NCBI GenBank assembly: GCA_947626485.1
Contig: CANQSG010000019.1
Coordinates: forward strand, 1-18,411
Reading direction: 5' to 3'
Length of the DNA: 18,411 nucleotides
Source: an uncultured Clostridia bacterium
GTDB taxonomy: Bacteria; Bacillota; Clostridia; Oscillospirales; Acutalibacteraceae
Shown here: piece after piece, positions 5,670-13,706 of the stretch
Numbering within the stretch: the first letter of the stretch is position 1
How the letters are laid out: each line of letters begins with the position of its first letter
The notes under the pieces: model-generated
Told to the model about the DNA's origin: nothing
The model's input: only the letters and a program-made list of their open reading frames with translations
The model's database searches: none
Program-made: the position numbers and the translations under genes

Positions 5670-6506
5670 ATGACGGTCTACGTCGACGTCCTGATATTTC
5701 TCAACACCATCGTCAATTATTTTATTCTGCTGTTGACCGCAAAGCTCTGCTTTCGGCGGCCGGCGCTGCCGCGGCTCGTCGGCGCCGCCTTTGTCGGGGC
5801 GCTCTTTTCGCTTTACATATTTCTGCCCGACCAGCCCCTGCCGACCGAAATGATCGTCCGGCTGGCGTGCAGCGCCGTGATCGTCGTCATCGGCTTCGGG
5901 TTCCAGAATTTGAAGAGCTTCGCGCGGGTGCTGCTGCTGTTTTACGCCGCCTCCTTTCTGCTTGCCGGGCTGCTGCTCGCCCTCTGGTATATCGCCCGGC
6001 CGCCCGGCATGCTGCTGCGCAACGGCGTCGCCTATTTCAACCTTTCGCCGCTGCTGCTGATTTGTTCGACGGCGGTCTGCTATCTGCTCATCCTGCTCTT
6101 CCGCAAATTCACCGGGCGGGATGCGTCGGCGGCGGGGCGGTGCAAAATTCGGATTCTTTGCGACGGGAAAGAAGCCGAGGCGACGGCGCTGCTCGATTCC
6201 GGCAACGGCGTGCGCGATTTGTTCGACGACGCCGGGGTCGTCATCGTCGACCCGAAGGTCGCCGAAACCCTCTTCGGTTCGGTCAGCGTCAGCGAGCCGC
6301 CCGCCGACCCCGCGCTGCGCGCCCGGTTCCGCCTCGTGCCGTATCGCACCGTCGGCGGGGAAGGGCTGCTGCCGAGCTTTCGCAGCGACTGCGTCGAGGT
6401 GCGGCTGAAATCCCGGCGGGCGCGCATGGAAAAGGCGGTCGTCGCCGTCTCGAGCACCGCGCTCGGAGAAGATTACGACGCCATTCTAAACCCGGAACAA
6501 TTATAG
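5670..6506 (+). CDS. spoIIGA: sigma-E processing peptidase SpoIIGA
   Basis: A 278-residue membrane protein that cleaves pro-sigma-E at the sporulation septum. It has five hydrophobic segments in the first 145 residues (about 5-24, 35-53, 62-78, 86-108 and 124-143), then a soluble aspartic-protease-like domain with the catalytic LLDSGN (174-179, Asp176), as in the U4 family. PYRTVGGEGLLPSF and SSTALGEDYDAILNPEQL match the family's C-terminal part, where DYDAILNP is typical. ATG 5670 follows GGCGGGAAG. Nineteen bases separate it from sigE, so the two form the classic spoIIG operon, protease and substrate together. The forespore protein SpoIIR, which activates SpoIIGA in Bacillus, is not in this window. 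Confidence 0.95.
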   Translation: MTVYVDVLIFLNTIVNYFILLLTAKLCFRRPALPRLVGAAFVGALFSLYIFLPDQPLPTEMIVRLACSAVIVVIGFGFQNLKSFARVLLLFYAASFLLAGLLLALWYIARPPGMLLRNGVAYFNLSPLLLICSTAVCYLLILLFRKFTGRDASAAGRCKIRILCDGKEAEATALLDSGNGVRDLFDDAGVVIVDPKVAETLFGSVSVSEPPADPALRARFRLVPYRTVGGEGLLPSFRSDCVEVRLKSRRARMEKAVVAVSSTALGEDYDAILNPEQL

Positions 6507-6525
6507 AAAGGCAGACGAAACAGGT

Positions 6526-7242
6526 ATGATTCACCGGAAAAAGACGTTGAAAGAGCGGACGCTTCGCCTGCTGCGGCGGCTCGGGCTCGCCCGCCCGGTT
6601 TATTACATCAACGGCCCCGAGACGCTGCCCTCGCCGCTGAAACCCGAGGAGGAAAGCCGCCTGCTCGCCGATTTCGATTCGAACACCGAGGCGGTCAAGG
6701 AGCAGCTCATCGTCCACAATCTCCGCCTCGTCGTCTACATCGCCCGGAAATTCGATGCGAACGGCGCCGGCATTGAAGACCTCATCTCGATCGGCACGAT
6801 CGGCCTGATTAAGGCGGTCAACACCTTTTGCCCGAGCCGCAACATCAAGCTGGCGACCTACGCCTCGCGCTGTATCGAGAACGAAATTCTGATGTATCTG
6901 CGCAAGACGTCGGGGCTGAAAACCGAGGTCTCGATCGACGAGCCGCTGAACGTCGACTGGGACGGCAACGAGCTGCTGCTCTCCGACGTGCTGGGCAGCG
7001 AGAGCGACGAGGTCGGGCGCGGCGTCGAACAGGAGGACGAGAAAAACCTGCTCAACACCCTGATCGGGCGGCTCTCCCCCCGGGAGCGGCAGATCATGCA
7101 GATGCGCTTCGGCATGGCGGGCTACGCCGAATACACCCAAAAGCAGGTGGCGGATTCGCTCGGCATTTCGCAGTCCTATATTTCACGCCTCGAAAAGCGC
7201 ATTTTAGGCAAGCTGCGGCGCGAGATCGAAAAGATCACATAG
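6526..7242 (+). CDS. sigE: RNA polymerase sporulation sigma factor sigma-E (pro-form)
   Basis: A 238-residue mother-cell sigma factor, very close to Bacillus SigE. The basic N-terminal pro-sequence (RKKTLKERTLRLLRRLG) ends at VYYING (25-30), matching the pro-sigma-E processing region. Region 2 carries NLRLVVYIARKF, EDLISIGTIGLIKAVNTF and KLATYASRCIENEILMYLRK. INEPL-like SIDEPLNVDWDGNELLLSD follows. Region 4 has SPRERQIMQMRFGMAG and the recognition helix segment GISQSYISRLEKRI. It lies directly after spoIIGA, which must cleave it before it works. In many spore formers sigG follows sigE; here the next gene is a convergent amidase gene, and no sigG is present in the window. Confidence 0.97.
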   Translation: MIHRKKTLKERTLRLLRRLGLARPVYYINGPETLPSPLKPEEESRLLADFDSNTEAVKEQLIVHNLRLVVYIARKFDANGAGIEDLISIGTIGLIKAVNTFCPSRNIKLATYASRCIENEILMYLRKTSGLKTEVSIDEPLNVDWDGNELLLSDVLGSESDEVGRGVEQEDEKNLLNTLIGRLSPRERQIMQMRFGMAGYAEYTQKQVADSLGISQSYISRLEKRILGKLRREIEKIT

Positions 7243-7244
7243 CA

Positions 7245-7276
7245 AAAAGCCGTCCCGGGTTCGGGGCGGCTTTTTT
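7245..7276. terminator. bidirectional terminator between sigE and the amidase gene
   Basis: An 8-bp stem with one G-U pair (GCCGTCCC 7249-7256 with GGGGCGGC 7263-7270) and a 6-nt loop. It is extended by A-T pairs (AAAA 7245-7248 with TTTT 7271-7274), so there is a T-run on either strand. It lies just after the sigE stop and just before the minus-strand gene's stop. Confidence 0.85.
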
Positions 7277-7288
7277 GAAGCAAACATC

Positions 7289-10216
7289 TTATTGAATCGA
7301 ATTGAAATAGTTCTGAATCCCTTCGACCAGCGCGCCGGCGCATTTGTCGTTGAAGCTGTCCTTGACAAGATCGGAATATTCGGTCGGGTTCGTGACAAAG
7401 CCGTTTTCGGTCAACACGGTGGGGCAGTCGGTGATGCGGCAGAGGTAGAAATAGTGGAAACTGACGCCCCGACCGCTCGAATAAAGATGTTTCGCCATGG
7501 TCGCGTTGTAGATGATCTTCGCGGCGTCGCTCGAAAAGGCGTTGAAATGGTAGCTTTCGAAGCCGTGCGCACTCGAAGAATTCGCCGCGTTGCGGTGAAT
7601 GGAGATCATCAGGTCGGCGTTGGCGTTGCGCACCCGCTGCATGCGGTCGAGCGAGGCGATGGACTCCTCGCCGGTGCGGGTCATAATGACCGTCGCGCCC
7701 CGCGCGCGCAGCCGGGTCGCCAGCTTGTTGGCGAGCAGCATGTTGAGGGTCGATTCGCTCCACTGCTTGAGGGAGCCCTGCGCGCCGCCGTCGCTGCCGC
7801 CGTGCCCCGCGTCGACGCAGATGCGCACGCCGTCGAGCCGGTTGGCGCTCGCGAGCTTCACCGGGTGCAGGAAGCGGAAAACGAGCTGCCCCTGCGCGTC
7901 ATACGAGGCGATCCAGCCGTAAAACCGACCGCGTTTTTTCAGGTGGAGCCGCAGGGTGTAATCCGATTTGTTGCGGATGATTTCGGCGCGGGAGAAAACG
8001 GGGTGATCGGCGGGGATTTCGACCGTCCCGTCGAATTCCGTCGCATAGCAGAAGGTGATGTCGACGTAGGTGTAGGTCGCGGAGGCGACGGTGTAATCCT
8101 GCGTGTTGGGGTTCGTGTACTGCTGGGGCAGCACGTTAAAGAGGAAGGGCGCTTTCCAGTCGACGCCGAAGCGCAGATAGGTGTAGCGGCCGTCGTAATC
8201 CTGGCTGTTGAGGGTGACGTGGTTGGTTGAGGGCAGGGTGCCTTCGTAGATCTTCAGCGAGGTTTGCCCCGCCGAGGTCGTGACGGGCAGCGATTTGCCG
8301 TACCGCATGTTGCGCAGGTGGAAGTTCGCGCTCAGATCGATGGAGCTCGCCGAGCAGTAGTCGACCGTGCCGGCGGGGAGGTAATTGTTGGTCGGGCGCG
8401 ACCAGTCGTTCGTCGTGTAGGCGTCGAAGGTCTCGATCTGCGGGATCGTGACCTCGCCGATGAGCCCGGCGCCGACATTGATATACTGTCCGCCGCTCGG
8501 GGTGACCTTCGCGCCGTCGACGAGGTCGGGCGTCGCGAGCACCGTGATGTTCCCGCTGTACAGCCGGTCGGTCACGCCGTTGCTCGTCGCCGAATAGGTG
8601 ATCTTGCCGAGGTTGACGGACTGCCGCTGGTGGTTCGGCATCGTAAAGGAGCCGACGAAGGAGGAAAATTCCTCGTCCTGCGCGGTCGCGTCGGCGTCGC
8701 CCTGCGTTTTGATCTTGTCGAGGCGGATCGTCGTGCCGTTGAGGGTCGCCGTCACGACGGCGTCGGCGCGCGCCGTGGCGTTGACGACGAGCAGGGAACC
8801 GCTCTCCTTCGTCACGGGGCAGTCGGGGTAAATCCCTTTCAGCACAACATAGCGATAGGTGACGTTGAAGGTCTGCTGAGCGCCCTTGTGGGAAAAGGTC
8901 AGGGTGTTCTTGCCGACTTTCAGGTCAATGTGGCAGTTGAAATAGCCGAGCTCGTTGCGCTCGACCTCCTTGCCGTTGAGGGTCAGCGGAAATTCCGGAT
9001 CGCTCGCGCCGATGATGTTGACGTAGGAATTCGTCGTCGTGAAATTGCGCTGGGACGGGGAGGTGAAGGAAAGGTCTTTCAGCACATACTCGTTCGAGAT
9101 CGAGCCGTTGAGCAGCCGGACGACGGCGTTCGTGCTGCCCGACGTGTCGGTCTGCATCGCCGCAAAGCCGGCAAAGACATAGCCGACGTCCGGGTGGGAA
9201 CGCAGGAGCAGCAGCTGGCGCGTCAGCTGGTCGGGATTTTTCCAGCCGGTAAGCTCGCGCCCCACAAGGTCGCCGCGCAGCGTCAGGCAGAGGTCGACGC
9301 CGTCGCCGACGGCGGATTCCCACCATTTCAGCAGGGTTTCAAAGGGCAGGACGGGGTCAAGCGTCGAGCCCTCGGTTTCAATCAAAGCGAAGTCGAATTT
9401 GCCGTCCTTCAGCCAGTGCAGGGTGTCGGAATAGCCGTCGCGCAGGTCGTGGAACAGGCCGCCCGGCGCGGCGAGCGAAATGCCGGCGGCGTCCTCGTTT
9501 TTGTCCGCCCAGACCGCGCCGCATTGCAGGCCGAGATAAAGCTCCGGCGTCTGCTTTTTGACGGCGTCGGCGGCCGAGCGCAGCAGGGCGGTGCGGCTCG
9601 CGCGCTCGAAGGCTTGCCGCCCGAGCGTTTCGGCGAGCATCGCCTCCTGCGCCGTCCGTTTCGCCGGCACGGTGTAACCGCCGAGGACGATGCCGTCGAG
9701 CCCCTCGACCTTTGCGAGCACTTCGAGCGCGTCAACGGCGGAAGCGGCGTTTGACGCGTCCCGCACGGCAAAGCCGAGATCGAAATCGGCGACGACAAGG
9801 ACGCCCTGCGCGTGGGCTTTTTCAATTACATCGGGCAAAATCGGCTGCGGCGCGGTTTTCAGCTCTGTGCCGGCAAAGAGCAGGTTGCCGTCCTTGTCCT
9901 GCACCGGCAGAATGACGGTCGTCAGCTTTTGCTTCGCCGTCCAGCTGATGGCCTGCTCGATGCCCGCGCTGTCGCCCGCGTCGAGCAGGACGCCGTTCAT
10001 CAGGTCGGGCTTGATGGCTTCCGGCCGCGGCTGCTGTGCGTCCTCGCCCTCGCCGTCGCTTAACGAGACGACGACCTCATTCGAGACGACGGGCGCGCCG
10101 GTTTGCAGCACGCGGGGCAGGGGGATCACGCCGAAGCGGATGAGCAGCGCCGCCGCCACGGCCAGCACAAAAACCGAGCCGGAGATCGAAATTCCGACGA
10201 TCGCTTTTTTCGACAT
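7289..10216 (-). CDS. membrane-anchored glycosidase-like / N-acetylmuramoyl-L-alanine amidase fusion protein
   Basis: A 975-residue surface protein. One N-terminal membrane helix (about 6-27) leads to a short linker rich in acidic residues, Gln and Pro. Residues about 72-350 look like a TIM-barrel related to GHL10-type putative glycosyl hydrolases (MNGVLLD, ILPDVIEKAHAQGVLVVADF, LDGIVLGGY). The middle (about 380-790) is beta-rich and low in Cys, with an Ig-like LNGKEVERNELGYFNCHI near 413-430. Residues about 796-975 are an Amidase_3 domain, which cuts the bond between MurNAc and the stem peptide: zinc ligands His805 (DAGHGG), Glu821 and His874 (SIHRNA), and catalytic Glu937 (TENGFVTNPTEY), all present. 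ATG 10216 follows AAAGGAG. A good sigma-A promoter points to vegetative expression rather than a sporulation sigma. The amidase is certain, the barrel likely, the middle unassigned. Confidence 0.85.
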   Translation of the reverse strand: MSKKAIVGISISGSVFVLAVAAALLIRFGVIPLPRVLQTGAPVVSNEVVVSLSDGEGEDAQQPRPEAIKPDLMNGVLLDAGDSAGIEQAISWTAKQKLTTVILPVQDKDGNLLFAGTELKTAPQPILPDVIEKAHAQGVLVVADFDLGFAVRDASNAASAVDALEVLAKVEGLDGIVLGGYTVPAKRTAQEAMLAETLGRQAFERASRTALLRSAADAVKKQTPELYLGLQCGAVWADKNEDAAGISLAAPGGLFHDLRDGYSDTLHWLKDGKFDFALIETEGSTLDPVLPFETLLKWWESAVGDGVDLCLTLRGDLVGRELTGWKNPDQLTRQLLLLRSHPDVGYVFAGFAAMQTDTSGSTNAVVRLLNGSISNEYVLKDLSFTSPSQRNFTTTNSYVNIIGASDPEFPLTLNGKEVERNELGYFNCHIDLKVGKNTLTFSHKGAQQTFNVTYRYVVLKGIYPDCPVTKESGSLLVVNATARADAVVTATLNGTTIRLDKIKTQGDADATAQDEEFSSFVGSFTMPNHQRQSVNLGKITYSATSNGVTDRLYSGNITVLATPDLVDGAKVTPSGGQYINVGAGLIGEVTIPQIETFDAYTTNDWSRPTNNYLPAGTVDYCSASSIDLSANFHLRNMRYGKSLPVTTSAGQTSLKIYEGTLPSTNHVTLNSQDYDGRYTYLRFGVDWKAPFLFNVLPQQYTNPNTQDYTVASATYTYVDITFCYATEFDGTVEIPADHPVFSRAEIIRNKSDYTLRLHLKKRGRFYGWIASYDAQGQLVFRFLHPVKLASANRLDGVRICVDAGHGGSDGGAQGSLKQWSESTLNMLLANKLATRLRARGATVIMTRTGEESIASLDRMQRVRNANADLMISIHRNAANSSSAHGFESYHFNAFSSDAAKIIYNATMAKHLYSSGRGVSFHYFYLCRITDCPTVLTENGFVTNPTEYSDLVKDSFNDKCAGALVEGIQNYFNSIQ

Positions 10217-10279
10217 AACAAGCTCCTTTCGGACAGGAAAACGTCGCGTTTGGCTTCGTTGTATGGAAACTTATCTTCT

Positions 10280-10308
10280 ATTATACCGAATTCGACCGAA
10301 TGCGTCAA
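10280..10308 (-). promoter_or_regulatory. sigma-A promoter of the amidase gene
   Basis: On the minus strand TTGACG (10308-10303), a 17-bp spacer and TATAAT (10285-10280), about 64 bp upstream of ATG 10216. It is divergent from the FMN-riboswitch promoter about 54 bp away. Confidence 0.8.
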
Positions 10309-10361
10309 CAGCAATTCCCGGAAATTCGCAAAATCCGGCGCAAAAAAGCGGCGCGTGGGGC

Positions 10362-10390
10362 TTGACAAAGCGATTCGGGTGCGGTATAAT
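10362..10390 (+). promoter_or_regulatory. sigma-A promoter of the FMN riboswitch-ribU unit
   Basis: TTGACA (10362-10367), a 17-bp spacer and TATAAT (10385-10390), a perfect consensus. The predicted start is near 10397, a few bases before the aptamer. Confidence 0.92.
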
Positions 10391-10403
10391 GCAAACAGAA
10401 AGA

Positions 10404-10526
10404 TTCTTCAGGGCGGGGTGAAATTCCCCACCGGCGGTAATGTGCAGTTTTCTGCAACGAGCCCGCGCGCGCAAGCTGATCCGGTGCGATCCCGGAGCCG
10501 ACGGTACAGTCCGGATGAAAGAAGAA
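10404..10526 (+). promoter_or_regulatory. FMN riboswitch (RFN element) aptamer
   Basis: Closing helix TTCTTC (10404-10409) with GAAGAA (10521-10526). Inside are the conserved RFN blocks in order: AGGGCGGGGTGAAATTCCCC, ACCGGCGGTAA, GAGCCCGCG, GATCCGGTG-CGATCCCGGAG, CCGACGGTACAGTCCGGATG. FMN binding should reduce expression of the downstream riboflavin transporter gene. Confidence 0.97.
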
Positions 10527-10576
10527 GCAGTTTCTGCCGCTCCCGTTTTTTGCGGATTTTCGGCATTCTGTCAAAA

Positions 10577-10607
10577 CGCCCCGATCTTTCCGGGCGCTTT
10601 TTCTTTT
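10577..10607 (+). terminator. probable riboswitch-controlled terminator before ribU
   Basis: CGCCC (10577-10581) pairs with GGGCG (10592-10596), followed by TTTTTCTTTT (10598-10607). It lies 50 bases after the aptamer and 59 bases before the ribU start, as expected for an expression platform. The stem is short, and I could not define the competing anti-terminator with certainty. Confidence 0.6.
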
Positions 10608-10666
10608 GCCCGAAAACCGCACGCCGCCGGCTCCTCGCCGGGAAATAAAATCGGGAGGTATGTGTT

Positions 10667-11371
10667 ATGAAACAAACGAAGGACATCAAACGGATCGCCG
10701 TGATCGGCATGCTCTGCGCGCTGGCGTATCTCGTCTCGCTGCTCTTTCACTTCAAGATCAGCTTTCTGACCTTCGACCTGAAGGACGCCGTGCTCGCCGT
10801 CGCCGCGCTGCTTTACGGCCCGCTTTCCGGCGTCTGCGCCGCGCTGGTCGCCGCCCTGCTCGAGCTCGTCACGATCAGCGACACGGGGCTCTACGGCTTT
10901 ATCATGAACTTCCTCGCCAGCGGGACCTTCGCGCTCGTCTGCGGCCTGCTCTATAAATATCACCGCAGCTTTTCGGGCGCCGTCCTCGCCCTCGTCTTTG
11001 CGGCGGCCTCGACGGTCTGCGTGATGCTGCTCGCCAACTGGGGCATCACGCCCTATTACCTCGTGAGCATTGCGAAGGACGCGACCGCGACGGTATCGGC
11101 GCAGCGTTCCCTCGTCGTCAGCATGATCCCGACGCTTTTCCTGCCCTTCAACCTCTGCAAAAGCGTATTGTGCGCGAGCGTCACGATGCTGATTTACAAG
11201 CCGGTCACGCTGGCGCTGCGGCGTATGGGCATCGTCTCCTCCGCGCCGGCGCACGCCGAAAACTGGGTGCGCTTCGCCCTGACGGCGGTCGTCAGCGCCC
11301 TGCTGATTTTGGCGATCCTGCTCGTTTTCTTCCTGCGTCTGCAAGGCTCCGTCGAGGTTTTCACCCACTAA
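10667..11371 (+). CDS. ribU: ECF transporter riboflavin-binding S component RibU
   Basis: A 234-residue membrane protein with the RibU pattern: short basic N-terminus with IAVIGMLCALAYLVSLL, then FLTFDLKDAVLAVAALLYGP (33-52), GFIMNFLASGTFALVCGLLY (77-96), and a late amphipathic region with SMIPTLFLPFNLCKS. It binds riboflavin outside the cell and works with the shared ECF module (EcfA, EcfA', EcfT), which is not in this window. GGGAGGT lies just before ATG 10667. The FMN riboswitch upstream confirms the substrate. Typical RibU proteins have six membrane helices; this one appears to add a further hydrophobic helix at about 200-224. No terminator follows, so transcripts probably run on toward the SAM riboswitch. 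Confidence 0.95.
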   Translation: MKQTKDIKRIAVIGMLCALAYLVSLLFHFKISFLTFDLKDAVLAVAALLYGPLSGVCAALVAALLELVTISDTGLYGFIMNFLASGTFALVCGLLYKYHRSFSGAVLALVFAAASTVCVMLLANWGITPYYLVSIAKDATATVSAQRSLVVSMIPTLFLPFNLCKSVLCASVTMLIYKPVTLALRRMGIVSSAPAHAENWVRFALTAVVSALLILAILLVFFLRLQGSVEVFTH

Positions 11372-11385
11372 TTTCTCGCGACCTA

Positions 11386-11413
11386 TTGACAAAATTCGCA
11401 CCTGTGCTATAAT
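11386..11413 (+). promoter_or_regulatory. sigma-A promoter of the SAM riboswitch-metK unit
   Basis: TTGACA (11386-11391), a 16-bp spacer and TATAAT (11408-11413). It starts 15 bp after the ribU stop. The predicted start is near 11420. Confidence 0.88.
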
Positions 11414-11419
11414 AAGAAA

Positions 11420-11452
11420 CGGTCGGCGACATACGGCGGCTTTTCGACCGCC
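11420..11452 (+). other. leader hairpin(s) ahead of the SAM riboswitch
   Basis: Two overlapping, mutually exclusive pairings: GGCGG 11435-11439 with CCGCC 11448-11452, or CGGTCG 11420-11425 with CGACCG 11445-11450. It begins at the predicted transcript start and has no T-run, so it is not a terminator. It may protect the 5' end. Function unknown. Confidence 0.35.
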
Positions 11453-11491
11453 TTGTGATTCGACCCCACAATTCCAAAATTCAATACGGTT

Positions 11492-11588
11492 CCTTATCAA
11501 GAGCGGCGGAGGGAACAGGCCCTGTGATGCCCGGCAACCTGTTGCAAAACAAGGTGCCAAATCCTGCGGTTGAAACCGGAAGATGAGG
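11492..11588 (+). promoter_or_regulatory. SAM-I (S-box) riboswitch aptamer
   Basis: P1 helix CCTTATC (11492-11498) with GATGAGG (11582-11588, one G-U). Inside are the S-box signatures TATCAAGAGCGGCGGAGGGA, GGCCCTGTGATGCCCGGCAA, AAGGTGCCAA and TCCTGCGG. SAM binding favours the terminator just downstream and so limits synthesis of the SAM-forming enzyme. Confidence 0.97.
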
Positions 11589-11599
11589 TTGAAAAACTG

Positions 11600-11626
11600 G
11601 CCGCTTCCGAGGGAAGCGGCTTTTTT
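11600..11626 (+). terminator. SAM-controlled intrinsic terminator before metK
   Basis: A perfect 9-bp stem GCCGCTTCC-GAG-GGAAGCGGC (11600-11620) and six T. It lies immediately before AGGAGG (11628-11633) of metK, the standard S-box expression platform. Since ribU has no terminator of its own, it probably ends ribU transcripts too. Confidence 0.92.
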
Positions 11627-11640
11627 CAGGAGGAAGAACT

Positions 11641-12819
<1,179 letters not shown>

Positions 12820-12825
<6 letters not shown>

Positions 12826-12848
12826 AATCGCGCTTTTTTCGCTATAAT
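12820..12848 (+). promoter_or_regulatory. candidate promoter of nfnAB overlapping the metK stop
   Basis: TATAAT (12843-12848) with TTGTAA (12820-12825, 4 of 6) at 17-bp spacing. The -35 overlaps the metK stop codon. The -10 is perfect, the -35 weak. Confidence 0.6.
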
Positions 12849-12878
12849 AGTATGGAAATTCAATAGGGAGGAACCCGT

Positions 12879-13706
12879 ATGTATCGGATTTTGGACAAGC
12901 GCCGCCTGAACGATCAGGTGGTGCAGATGACGGTCGACGCGCCTTTCATCGCCCGCAAGGTGCAGGCCGGCCAGTTTATCATTCTGCGCATCGACGAGCG
13001 CGGTGAGCGCATTCCGCTGACCGTCGCGGATTTTGACCGCGCGGCGGGCACGGTGACGATTATTTTCCAGACCGTCGGCGCCACGACGCAGCGGCTCGCG
13101 ACCTTCGAGCCCGGCGACGAGATCGCCGATTTCGTCGGCCCGCTGGGTCGCCCGACCGAGTTCGGCGCGCCGAAAAAAGCGGTCGTCATCGGCGGCGGCG
13201 TCGGCTGTGCGATCGCCTATCCGCAGGCGAAAGCGCTGCACGAGATGGGCGTTTCGGTCGATATGATCGCCGGCTTCCGCAGCAAGGACATCGTGATTTT
13301 AGAGCCGGAAATGCGGGCGGTCAGCAATCACCTTTATCTGACGACCGACGACGGCAGCTACGGCGAAAAGGGCTTTGTGACCGACGTGCTCAAGCGCCTG
13401 CTCACCGAGGAAAGCTATGACCTCTGCATCGCCATCGGACCGATCCCGATGATGAAATTCGTCTCGAAAACGACCGAGCCGGCAGGCGTGAAAACGCTCG
13501 TCAGCCTCAACCCCATCATGATCGACGGGACGGGAATGTGCGGCGGCTGCCGCGTCACGGTCGGCGGCGAGGTTAAGTTCGCCTGCGTCGACGGGCCCGA
13601 TTTCGACGGCCACCTCGTCGATTACGACGAGCTGATGCGCCGCAACAGCTTTTACCGCGACGAGGAAGCCCACGCGTGCAGATTGGAGGCGCAGATTCAT
13701 GACTAA
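12879..13706 (+). CDS. nfnA: NADH-dependent ferredoxin-NADP+ oxidoreductase subunit A (NfnA / SudB-like)
   Basis: A 275-residue flavoprotein of the ferredoxin-NADP reductase / dihydroorotate dehydrogenase electron-transfer family. The N-terminal FAD barrel (about 1-95) has RIPLTVADFD and VGPLGRP; the NAD-binding half starts AVVIGGGVGCAIAYPQAK (101-118). The C-terminal [2Fe-2S] segment has DGTGMCGGCR (216-225) and ACVDGPDFDG, giving Cys221, Cys224 and Cys236 plus a nearby Asp216; in NfnA such a cluster is reported to use three Cys and one Asp. GGGAGG lies before ATG 12879. It overlaps nfnB by 8 bases, so the subunits are translationally coupled. With NfnB it couples NADH and reduced ferredoxin to NADP+ reduction by flavin-based bifurcation. 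Alone it could be mistaken for PyrK, but the neighbour settles it. Confidence 0.93.
   Translation: MYRILDKRRLNDQVVQMTVDAPFIARKVQAGQFIILRIDERGERIPLTVADFDRAAGTVTIIFQTVGATTQRLATFEPGDEIADFVGPLGRPTEFGAPKKAVVIGGGVGCAIAYPQAKALHEMGVSVDMIAGFRSKDIVILEPEMRAVSNHLYLTTDDGSYGEKGFVTDVLKRLLTEESYDLCIAIGPIPMMKFVSKTTEPAGVKTLVSLNPIMIDGTGMCGGCRVTVGGEVKFACVDGPDFDGHLVDYDELMRRNSFYRDEEAHACRLEAQIHD

Noticed and set aside
8264..9754. Plus-strand frame (496 codons) opposite the amidase gene
   Set aside because: The amidase frame has complete catalytic motifs, a promoter and a ribosome site; this frame has none.
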